Assembly: GCA_033720735.1 (NCBI GenBank)
Contig: JAWWBX010000010.1
Span: forward strand, 1 to 32,730
DNA from: B8-G4 sp033720735
Lineage (GTDB): Bacteria > Bacteroidota > Bacteroidia > Chitinophagales > Saprospiraceae
Reading direction: 5' to 3'
DNA length: 32,730 nucleotides
Position 1 is the first letter of the stretch. Each line of letters opens with the position of its first letter. Of this stretch, positions 15,429 through 22,156 are shown one piece after another. The notes beneath the pieces are model-generated. The model was not told the DNA's origin. It did not search any database and worked only from the letters and a program-made list of their open reading frames with translations. The position numbers and the translations under genes are program-made.

Positions 15429-15893
15429 CTATTTGTCCTTCAAAACGACCACACCGGTCGCCAGGAAGGCAAAGCTCTCCTCAGGTTCCGTGATCTTGGC
15501 GATTTCCTCCTTGGATTTGCCAGCATCCTCCGCATAGTGGCGGAGTTCGTCAACCGGGACGATCGTTTTGTAGGCCTGGCCTTCGACGACAACCGCACGG
15601 CCTGATAAGTCTTTGGGTACAAAGAACCCGTAGTCCTTGAAGCGTACCATGACCTGCTGATCGGCCGCTTTGCCGTGCAAGGTCATCCAGCAGCCTTTGG
15701 CCTGGCAGACCTCCGATACGGTCGCACGCAGCGTGGTCACCACAGTATCCTGTGCTTCCAGCTGGCTCATCAGGTCCTCGAATCCGATGTACTTCTTGGC
15801 GGTCACTCCCGCACCGTAGGTATCCCCTTTGACCGATTGGGTCCAGGCAGTCACCGTCAGGCAGGCGGCGATAAAAGTGAGAATGAGTTTCAT
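15429..15893 (-). CDS. DUF4920 domain protein, secreted
   Basis: This 154-residue protein starts MKLILTFIAACLTVTAWTQS, a clear signal peptide ending before SVKGDTYGAG. The DUF4920 core contains the signature VSEVCQAKGCWMTLHG with two cysteines spaced CxxxxxC, then MVRFKDYGFFVPKDLSGRAV. The cysteine pattern suggests metal or redox chemistry in the periplasm, but the family's function is not established. The frame continues 24 codons upstream; the inner ATG is chosen because the signal peptide starts there and a promoter lies upstream of it. The gene has its own promoter and terminator, so it is monocistronic. Confidence 0.88.
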   Translation of the reverse strand: MKLILTFIAACLTVTAWTQSVKGDTYGAGVTAKKYIGFEDLMSQLEAQDTVVTTLRATVSEVCQAKGCWMTLHGKAADQQVMVRFKDYGFFVPKDLSGRAVVVEGQAYKTIVPVDELRHYAEDAGKSKEEIAKITEPEESFAFLATGVVVLKDK

Positions 15894-15931
15894 ATTGTCG
15901 ATGGTTTTAAACGTCAGGAAATCATTGAGCG

Positions 15932-15960
15932 CAAAGATAAGCGCATCGGGCGGGCAACAA
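15932..15960 (-). promoter_or_regulatory. Promoter of the DUF4920 gene
   Basis: On the minus strand a TTG (15958-15960) is followed after 18 nt by TATCTTTG (15932-15939), matching the Bacteroidota TTG/TAnnTTTG promoter. Transcription would start near 15925, about 32 nt before the ATG at 15893. Confidence 0.75.
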
Positions 15961-15996
15961 GGCAAAAGTGACTGTTAAAAAGCAGTCCGTCACTGG

Positions 15997-16027
15997 TTGC
16001 GTGAAAGACCGACATTTCATACCTTTG
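15997..16027 (+). promoter_or_regulatory. Promoter of the rpsF-rpsR-rplI operon
   Basis: TTG at 15997-15999 and TACCTTTG at 16020-16027 are separated by 20 nt, a good fit to the Bacteroidota housekeeping promoter. Transcription would start near 16034, leaving a leader of about 60 nt before rpsF. It is divergent from the DUF4920 promoter. Confidence 0.8.
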
Positions 16028-16096
16028 CCCCGCATTTTTTCAACCGCGCTCGGATCTACTACAGAATGAAACGATTCGGGCCATAAACAAAGTACC

Positions 16097-16609
16097 ATGC
16101 GGCAATATGAAGTCACCTTCATCGTAGACCCCGTGCTGGCGAATGACGCCATTGAAAGCACCGCCCGCAACTACGTTGAGCACCTGAAAAGTTCGGATTG
16201 CGAGATCGTGCATATCGATGCCATGGGGCTGCGACAGCTGGCCTACCCGATCAACAAGCGCACCTCCGGCGTCTACTACTGTATCGAGTTCAAAGCCCAG
16301 GATCACGAGTTGATCGAGCGGCTCGAATTGGCCTTGCGCCGGGATGAGCGCATCATTCGCTTCCTGACAGTCAAGCTGGACAAATACGGCGTCAAGTACA
16401 ATGACGACAAGCGCAATGGCCGTATCGGTCGTCGCAAGGAGGCCGAAGCGGCATTGGTAGAGGACATGAAAGGCCCCGCCAAACAGCCGCAAGGCCCCAA
16501 GCCGGTAGCCGCGGCAACCGCCGCAACTGCCGAGACGGTGGCGACAGCCGTCGAAACCGCTGATGCACCGGAGGCAGATACTGCCACAGGTGCTTCCGAA
16601 GAAGAATAA
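16097..16609 (+). CDS. rpsF: 30S ribosomal protein S6 with long C-terminal tail
   Basis: S6 binds 16S rRNA together with S18 in the platform of the small subunit. The first ~110 residues are the standard domain: MRQYEVTFIVDPVLANDAIE, then LRQLAYPINKRTSGVYYCIE and RRDERIIRFLTVKLDKYG. The protein is 170 residues, longer than the usual 95-135, because of a low-complexity tail of Ala, Thr, Glu and Pro ending TGASEEE. The tail is probably disordered. It is the first gene of the S6-S18-L9 operon. No ssb or priB lies between the genes, unlike in many other phyla. Confidence 0.97.
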   Translation: MRQYEVTFIVDPVLANDAIESTARNYVEHLKSSDCEIVHIDAMGLRQLAYPINKRTSGVYYCIEFKAQDHELIERLELALRRDERIIRFLTVKLDKYGVKYNDDKRNGRIGRRKEAEAALVEDMKGPAKQPQGPKPVAAATAATAETVATAVETADAPEADTATGASEEE

Positions 16610-16635
16610 TTTGAATCAACTCCAAACGCGAAGAC

Positions 16636-16902
16636 ATGGCTTCCAGAGACGAAATAAAATTCCTCAGCAATCCCAACATCGGCAAGAGCCGCAAGAAATA
16701 CTGCCGCTTTCGCAAGTACGGCATCAAGTATATCGATTACAAAGACCCGGACTTCCTGGTCCAGTTTGTCAACGAGCAGGGCAAGATCCTGCCACGCCGG
16801 ATCACCGGCAATTCACTCAAGTATCAGCGTAAGGTCGCTCAGGCCGTCAAACGCGCCCGTCATCTGGCGATGCTGCCGTTTGTCACAGACCTTTTGAAAT
16901 AA
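16636..16902 (+). CDS. rpsR: 30S ribosomal protein S18
   Basis: This 88-residue basic protein pairs with S6 on the 30S platform. Conserved features are KYCRFRKYGIKYIDYKDPDF, QGKILPRRITGNSLKYQRKV and the C-terminal KRARHLAMLPFV. It lies 26 bp after rpsF and 22 bp before rplI, so it is cotranscribed with both. A single cysteine is kept near the N-terminus, so this is not a clear zinc-ribbon form. Confidence 0.98.
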   Translation: MASRDEIKFLSNPNIGKSRKKYCRFRKYGIKYIDYKDPDFLVQFVNEQGKILPRRITGNSLKYQRKVAQAVKRARHLAMLPFVTDLLK

Positions 16903-16924
16903 CCGACTAAAACAGTTGAACGGC

Positions 16925-17371
16925 ATGGAAATTATTCTTCTTCAGGACGTGGAAAACCTTGGCGACAAGCACGAGGTCGTCACTGTCAAGGACGGTTACG
17001 GGCGCAACTATCTCATTCCCCAAAAGATGGGCATCATCGCCAACCGGTCAAATATGGCAAGGCTGGCTGAACTCAAGAAGCAGGAAGAAGCACGCGAAGC
17101 GAAGATGATCAGCACCTATCAGGAGATCGCCGATCAACTGAAAGCGACCGTGATCCGCATCGGTGCCAAAGCGGGAACTACCGGCAAGATCTTCGGCAGT
17201 GTTACGAATGTGCAGCTCGCACAGGCTATCAAGGATCAGTTGGGCATCGAGATCGAGCGCAAGAAGATTGAGGTGCCTGAGGAAGTCAAGGAACTTGGTT
17301 CCTATTCCGCAGACCTGCACTTGCACAAAGAGGTAGAAGCCAAGGTCAACTTCGAGGTCGTCGCCGAGTAG
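16925..17371 (+). CDS. rplI: 50S ribosomal protein L9
   Basis: This 148-residue protein has the normal two-domain L9 form. The N-terminal 23S rRNA-binding domain is MEIILLQDVENLGDKHEVVT and VKDGYGRNYLIPQKMG. A long charged connecting helix (LAELKKQEEAREAKMI) leads to a C-terminal domain with GKIFGSVTNVQLAQAIKDQ. The ATG at 16925 is preferred over a TTG three codons upstream because the conserved N-terminus starts MEIIL. It ends the ribosomal operon 9 bp before a convergent gene; a 6-bp hairpin (17360-17376) overlaps its stop but lacks a T-tract. Confidence 0.97.
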   Translation: MEIILLQDVENLGDKHEVVTVKDGYGRNYLIPQKMGIIANRSNMARLAELKKQEEAREAKMISTYQEIADQLKATVIRIGAKAGTTGKIFGSVTNVQLAQAIKDQLGIEIERKKIEVPEEVKELGSYSADLHLHKEVEAKVNFEVVAE

Positions 17372-17380
17372 GCGACGCGG

Positions 17381-18154
17381 TTACGCATCTATCAAGGCAA
17401 ACTTGACATCGCACGTATGACCGTGCTGGCGGAGCCATGTCTCCTTGGCACGATAGCCGGGATCGATTCCTGCAACACGCTGCCAGAATGCAGGTGAGTG
17501 ATTGAGCACATCAAGGTGGCACAGTTCGTGAAGGATGACATAATCCAGGACTTCCTCGGTGGCAAACAGGAGACGCGTAGACAGGGTGACCCTGCCGTGA
17601 TGCGAACAACTTCCCCATTTGCTGCTCATCAGCTTCAGACGGACATCCTCGACTGGCTTGCCAAAGGCCCCGCCGTGCAGGGCCTGGACGCGTGCCGTCA
17701 GGACATGGCGATAGGCAGCCACCAGCGCTTTGTGGATCAGTCGGTGTGCGCCGGCATTGCGGGCAGTGTGATCCCAGGATGCCGGGAGTTGCAACGCGAT
17801 GTGCCCACCCCGCAACTTGAAAGCAGGTGATTTGCGGTCATCCCGCGCGACGGTCACCCTGAAGGTGCGGTCAAAGGTCCGGAACGCATGCACACGGTCG
17901 ATCTCGAAGGGCATGAAATGGGACCGGAATGACTGGTTGGTGCGCCATTGTCCTGTGATCCACTGATCGCACCATTGCTGAAATCGCTGGCGCTCGCGAC
18001 GGCCGCAAAAACGGGGGATGCGGAGCAGCACAGCGTCTTTGCCCTGGGCCACCCTGACATTCTTCCTCCGCTCATAGAAAATGCGAACGGGGATCTCGCA
18101 ATCGTCAATGATAAATTTCCTGAACTCCGCTGACCGCGTCGCTGCCATATCCAT
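17381..18154 (-). CDS. YgjP-type (DUF45) zinc metallopeptidase
   Basis: The 257-residue protein has the gluzincin motif HELCHLDVLNHSPAFW near residue 210, with the two metal-binding histidines and the catalytic glutamate. Upstream is the family motif KLMSSKWGSCSHHGRVTLST, and RFQQWCDQWITGQ lies in the N-terminal half. Members are cytoplasmic and often called UTP pyrophosphatase/YgjP or SprT-like; the substrate is uncertain. The frame is open further upstream, but that part lies within serC. ATG 18154 (or 18148) overlaps the serC end by about 50 bp on the same strand, suggesting translational coupling. Confidence 0.85.
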   Translation of the reverse strand: MDMAATRSAEFRKFIIDDCEIPVRIFYERRKNVRVAQGKDAVLLRIPRFCGRRERQRFQQWCDQWITGQWRTNQSFRSHFMPFEIDRVHAFRTFDRTFRVTVARDDRKSPAFKLRGGHIALQLPASWDHTARNAGAHRLIHKALVAAYRHVLTARVQALHGGAFGKPVEDVRLKLMSSKWGSCSHHGRVTLSTRLLFATEEVLDYVILHELCHLDVLNHSPAFWQRVAGIDPGYRAKETWLRQHGHTCDVKFALIDA

Positions 18155-19214
18155 GTTCCTTGGCGAATGTGTCCATGACGTCGACCAGCACACGGACACT
18201 GTCAATGTCCAGGGCATTGTACATCGACGCCCGGAAGCCACCGACCGAGCGGTGTCCTTTGAGCCCGGCGATGCCGGCGTCCTTGCAACGGGCAAGGAAA
18301 GCGTCGGTCAGGGATTCATCCGACAGTTTGAAGACAGCGTTCATCACGCTGCGGTCTTCCGGCTGCACCACCCCCACGTAAAGTGGGTTGCGGTCGATAC
18401 ACGCGTACAGCAGCTCGGCCTTGGCCGCATTCCGCCGGCCCATCGCGGCCACTCCGCCCTGATCCCTCAGCCAGCGCATGTTGAGCATGGAGACAAAAAT
18501 GGGGAAGACGGGAGGGGTGTTAAAGGAAGAATTCTTGGCGATGTGGGTATGATAATCCAGCATTGTGGGCAAGTCATTGTCCTGACGCAGCATGTCTCGC
18601 CGGATCACCACCAGCGTCGTACCTGCCGGTCCCATGTTTTTCTGCGCCCCTGCATACAGGATGCCGACATTGGACAGGTCACGCTCCCTTGAAAAGATAT
18701 CGGACGACATGTCAATGACCATTGGTATGGGCGATTCTGGCCATGCGTGATATTGCGTGCCGTAGACCGTATTGTTGCTGGTGAGATGCAGATAGCGCCC
18801 GTCGGCCGGCACCTCGACACCCTTGGGAATATAGGTGTATCCGGCTTCCTTTGAACTGGCAAGAACGGTGATCTCTCCAAAACGGCGGGCCTCCTTGATC
18901 GCCTTGTTTGACCAGGTGCCGGTGTCGAGGTAGTACGCCTTCTCGCCGGGTCTGAGCAAATTCATGGCCGTCATGAAAAACTGGGTGCTGGCACCACCGC
19001 TCAGGAACAAAACCTCGTAGTTTTCATCAAGACCCAGCAGCTCCCGGACCAGCGCCACCGCTTCCTCAAGTACCGCGGTAAATTGCGGGCTGCGATGCGA
19101 GATCTCCAGGATCGAAAGGCCCATGCCATCAAAGTCGATGACTGCGTCGGCGGCTTGCCGGAAGACGGATTGCGGTAAGATGGAAGGACCGGCGCTGAAG
19201 TTGTGTTGTTTCAT
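18105..19214 (-). CDS. serC: Phosphoserine aminotransferase
   Basis: This PLP enzyme converts 3-phosphohydroxypyruvate and glutamate to phosphoserine in serine synthesis. The 369-residue product has the normal length. Markers are MKQHNFSAGPSILPQSVFRQ at the N-terminus, FLSGGASTQFFMTAMNLL (phosphate-binding cup), the PLP lysine in LYAGAQKNMGPAGTTLVV near residue 193, and GLKGHRSVGGFRASMYNAL near the C-terminus. It has its own -7 element. The enzyme shares its precursor pool with gpmI upstream, because 3-phosphoglycerate is the common branch point. The gene overlaps the metallopeptidase gene downstream. Confidence 0.97.
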   Translation of the reverse strand: MKQHNFSAGPSILPQSVFRQAADAVIDFDGMGLSILEISHRSPQFTAVLEEAVALVRELLGLDENYEVLFLSGGASTQFFMTAMNLLRPGEKAYYLDTGTWSNKAIKEARRFGEITVLASSKEAGYTYIPKGVEVPADGRYLHLTSNNTVYGTQYHAWPESPIPMVIDMSSDIFSRERDLSNVGILYAGAQKNMGPAGTTLVVIRRDMLRQDNDLPTMLDYHTHIAKNSSFNTPPVFPIFVSMLNMRWLRDQGGVAAMGRRNAAKAELLYACIDRNPLYVGVVQPEDRSVMNAVFKLSDESLTDAFLARCKDAGIAGLKGHRSVGGFRASMYNALDIDSVRVLVDVMDTFAKEHGYGSDAVSGVQEIYH

Positions 19215-19237
19215 GTTGCGTTTGCGATTTGCCGGGG

Positions 19238-19245
19238 CAAAAGTA
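19238..19245 (-). promoter_or_regulatory. -7 promoter element of serC
   Basis: The minus strand reads TACTTTTG, an exact TAnnTTTG match, 23 nt before the serC ATG. Transcription would start near 19231. No clear -33 TTG was assigned. Confidence 0.55.
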
Positions 19246-19295
19246 ACGGCTTTCCATGATCTGGCACGTTGTTACTCGACCAATTTTCGTGGCAA

Positions 19296-20891
19296 CTAGC
19301 CTCCGGCAGGTACCAGGTCAGGCAGCGCAGAAACGAGTATCATACCATCCATCTCATCAGGTACCGGCATTCCCATACACGCCAGGATGGTGGGGGCCAC
19401 GTCCGCCAGCTTGCCATCATGGACCATGAAGTCGCAGGCGTGCCTGGACACGTAGATGATTGGAACGGGATTCTTCGTATGCGCCGTGTGTACGCTGCCA
19501 TCCGGGTTGATCATGGTATCCGAATTGCCGTGGTCGGCAATGACCAGAATCCCGTATCCGTGCTCAAGGGCATGGGGCACGAGGTGACTCATACAATGGT
19601 CGACAGTCTCGGCGGCACGCACCGCAGCCTCGAACACACCAGTATGACCGACCATATCGGTATTCGCAAAATTCAGGCAAATGAAATCCGGGGATGTTTG
19701 CGCGATGTATTGGATGGCGGCTTCCGTCACCTCGGGAGCACTCATCTCAGGTTGCAGATCGTAGGTGGCTACCTTGGGGGAGGGGATCAGGATCCGCTCT
19801 TCTCCGGGAAAGGGATCCTCTTCACCACCTGAGAAGAAGTAGGTGACATGCGGATACTTTTCAGTTTCAGCAATCCGCAGCTGGGTCTTGCCGCGTTGAG
19901 CCAGCCAGTCACCCAGGGTGTTTGTGATCTTGTCGTTGGTAAAGAGCACGTCGATCCCCGCAAAGGTGTCGTCGTAGGAGGTCATGGTGACGAAGCGCAG
20001 ATCCAGCTTGCGCATGTCGAAGTCCGGCAGGTCTTCCTGGCTGAGGGCCAGGGTCAGCTGCCGGGGGCGGTCGGTGCGGAAATTGAAGAACAGCACGGTA
20101 TCTCCATCCTGGATGGTGGCGAGTGGTTCTCCGTGGGCGTCTGTGGCACAGATCGGCTTCAGGAATTCGTCGGTGATGCCTTCGGCGTACATCTGCTCAA
20201 TGCTGGCCGCAAGATCGGCAGAACGCTCACCCTTGCCGTGGACCAACAGGTCGTACGCCAGTTTGACTCGCTCCCAGCGCTTGTCACGGTCCATCGCGTA
20301 ATACCGACCAACGATCGAAGCGATGCGCACCTGCCCACCGTTGAGATGCTCCTGGAGTTCCCGGACGAACCGGGCACCACTTTTGGGGTCCACATCGCGG
20401 CCGTCGGTAAATGCATGAATGTAAGCCTCCGTCACTTCTGCCTCTTGCGTAATATCGCACAGCGCCTTCAGGTGATCGATATGGCTGTGGACGCCGCCGT
20501 CTGATACGAGGCCGATCAGGTGGAGCCGGGTACCGGTCGTTCGCACGTGTTCCAGAGCCTCACGCAGAACCGGGTTTTCATGGAGTGTTTTGTCGGAAAT
20601 AGCGCGGTTGATGCGGGCGAGCTCCTGGTAAATAATTCGGCCGGCCCCGATATTCAAATGACCGACTTCAGAATTGCCCATTTGCCCGTTGGGCAGCCCT
20701 ACTGCTTCACCATGCGTTACGAGTTCTGCATGTGGATACTTCTGGTACAATGACCGCATAAAGAAGACCTCGGCGGCATCGATGGCCGAAACGGAGGGAT
20801 CAGGGCTGTGACCCCAGCCGTCGAGGATCACCAGTAGCATGCGGGCATCCAGCTTGTGCGCATGACGTACAGATCCCTGATTTTCAGCCAT
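19296..20891 (-). CDS. gpmI: 2,3-bisphosphoglycerate-independent phosphoglycerate mutase
   Basis: This enzyme interconverts 3- and 2-phosphoglycerate with two Mn2+ ions in an alkaline-phosphatase fold. The ~531-residue length is typical. Markers are MLLVILDGWGHSPDP (first metal Asp), the catalytic serine in MGNSEVGHLNIGAGRIIYQE near residue 74, HSHIDHLKAL, AFTDGRDVDPKSG, FFNFRTDRPRQL, ICLNFANTDMVGHTG and VIADHGNSDTM. The ATG giving MAENQGSV is chosen; an in-frame GTG lies two codons upstream. It lies 81 bp upstream of serC on the same strand, so partial cotranscription is plausible. Confidence 0.97.
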   Translation of the reverse strand: MAENQGSVRHAHKLDARMLLVILDGWGHSPDPSVSAIDAAEVFFMRSLYQKYPHAELVTHGEAVGLPNGQMGNSEVGHLNIGAGRIIYQELARINRAISDKTLHENPVLREALEHVRTTGTRLHLIGLVSDGGVHSHIDHLKALCDITQEAEVTEAYIHAFTDGRDVDPKSGARFVRELQEHLNGGQVRIASIVGRYYAMDRDKRWERVKLAYDLLVHGKGERSADLAASIEQMYAEGITDEFLKPICATDAHGEPLATIQDGDTVLFFNFRTDRPRQLTLALSQEDLPDFDMRKLDLRFVTMTSYDDTFAGIDVLFTNDKITNTLGDWLAQRGKTQLRIAETEKYPHVTYFFSGGEEDPFPGEERILIPSPKVATYDLQPEMSAPEVTEAAIQYIAQTSPDFICLNFANTDMVGHTGVFEAAVRAAETVDHCMSHLVPHALEHGYGILVIADHGNSDTMINPDGSVHTAHTKNPVPIIYVSRHACDFMVHDGKLADVAPTILACMGMPVPDEMDGMILVSALPDLVPAGG

Positions 20892-20903
20892 GCGCACAAT
20901 ATT

Positions 20904-20918
20904 GTTAATAATTTTAAC
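20904..20918. promoter_or_regulatory. AT-rich inverted repeat in the gpmI / DUF4783 divergent region
   Basis: GTTAATAATTTTAAC is an almost perfect palindrome (arms GTTAA/TTAAC) sitting 12 nt before the gpmI start and within a very AT-rich patch of an otherwise GC-rich region. It could be an operator or part of a promoter. No binding protein can be named. Confidence 0.35.
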
Positions 20919-20990
20919 ATTATAATCTCACAGTTGGCGAACTATGCGCCCCTCACCCCGGGTTAAATCACTGAACAGATTTACAACACC

Positions 20991-21371
20991 ATGAACAGGC
21001 TGATCCTGCTGCTTTTTACTTGTCTTCTGACCATACCGGTGCTCGGACAGTCAGACGTTTACAACGCTTTGTCAAAGGGGGATGTGGATGCCATTGCCAA
21101 TCATCTCGACAACAATGTCGAACTGTGCATCTTCGACCAGGAAGACATCTTTACCCGTCAGAAAGCGATCTCGATGCTCAGGGACTTCTTTGCGCAACAC
21201 GCTCCAAAGGGCTTCAAGCAAATGCATTCAGGAGCCTCTAAAGGCCGGGACGCCAACTACGCTATCGGCCAGTTGTCGACGGGCACAGGCACCTATCGGG
21301 TGTATCTCTATTTCGATACCCGTAATGACAAACAGGTCATCAAAGAACTCCGGATCGAGCACAACCGCTAG
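20991..21371 (+). CDS. DUF4783 domain protein, secreted
   Basis: This 126-residue protein begins MNRLILLLFTCLLTIPVLGQ, a standard signal peptide. The rest (VYNALSKGDVDAIANHLDNN, ELCIFDQEDIFTRQKAISML, YRVYLYFDTRNDKQVIKELR) matches the DUF4783 pattern of small NTF2-like secreted proteins common in Bacteroidota. No catalytic role is known. Its stop codon overlaps by two bases the stop of the convergent TIGR02757 gene. Confidence 0.85.
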   Translation: MNRLILLLFTCLLTIPVLGQSDVYNALSKGDVDAIANHLDNNVELCIFDQEDIFTRQKAISMLRDFFAQHAPKGFKQMHSGASKGRDANYAIGQLSTGTGTYRVYLYFDTRNDKQVIKELRIEHNR

Positions 21372-22156
21372 GGCAGGGGAGGCTGCTCCAATACACCCAT
21401 TCCAAACAAGGCAAAATCATAACGCGCCGGATCAGCCGGATCCATTTCCCGCAGCACCGCGGTCAGGAGCTCAACGCTCTTCCAGTCGGCTTGTGTTCGG
21501 TGCAGCAGACCCAGCCGCAGGGCAACACGATGCACATGAACGTCCAGCGGGATCATCAGGACAGCGGGATCGATGCGACGCCACAGGCCAAAGTCCACAC
21601 CCTGGTTGTCACGGCGTACCATCCACCGCAAAAACATGTTCAGGCGTTTGCAGCTCGCACCGCGGACCGGGGTGCTTACGTGCTTGCGCGTGCGCCGGGG
21701 TGCCCAGTCCGGTGCAAAAAACGTCTCGTGAAAGTTGGTGAGGGCCGTGAAGATCGTGTCCGGGCCCTGGCCCGCGTGGTCGGTGAATGCCGTTTCCAGT
21801 GATGCGTGACGACGGTAGAAATCCTGCAGGAAAGCAAGAAAGTAGAGCGTATCTGTGGGCTGAAACGTACGGTGCCGGAAATCCTCGAAACGGCGTCGGT
21901 CACGTTCGCGGTGATTGACAATAAACTCATAGGGCGAAGGCCCCATCCGGGCAAACAGGTCACGCGCCTTGGCAATGATGGTCGTTCGCTGACCCCACGC
22001 GAGGATCGCTGTCCAGAATGCCGTGATCTCGATGTCCTGCCGGGTGGAGTACTGGTGTGGAATACAGATTGGATCTGACGCGATAAAAGACGGGCGGTTA
22101 TAGCGCGCCACCCGCTCCTCCAGTAGATCCTTGAGTGATTCAGGCTTAATCGTCAA
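21368..22156 (-). CDS. TIGR02757 (DUF2400) family protein
   Basis: This protein of about 262 residues carries the family motifs DPICIPHQYSTRQDIEITAF, WTAILAWGQRTTIIAKARDL, NMFLRWMVRRDNQGVDFGLW and IPLDVHVHRVALRLGLL. The last resembles helix-hairpin-helix DNA glycosylases such as Nth/Ogg, which makes a nucleic-acid role possible but unproven. The frame is open to 22264, but that part lies within infB. A TTG at 22156, giving MTIKPESLKDLLEERV, overlaps the infB end by 11 bp and fits the conserved start. It is therefore likely to be the last gene of the rimP-nusA-infB operon. Confidence 0.8.
   Translation of the reverse strand: MTIKPESLKDLLEERVARYNRPSFIASDPICIPHQYSTRQDIEITAFWTAILAWGQRTTIIAKARDLFARMGPSPYEFIVNHRERDRRRFEDFRHRTFQPTDTLYFLAFLQDFYRRHASLETAFTDHAGQGPDTIFTALTNFHETFFAPDWAPRRTRKHVSTPVRGASCKRLNMFLRWMVRRDNQGVDFGLWRRIDPAVLMIPLDVHVHRVALRLGLLHRTQADWKSVELLTAVLREMDPADPARYDFALFGMGVLEQPPLP

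Noticed and set aside
17360..17376. Terminator between rplI and the metallopeptidase gene
   Set aside because: The 6-bp stem GTCGCC/GGCGAC overlaps the rplI stop codon and has no T-tract on either strand.
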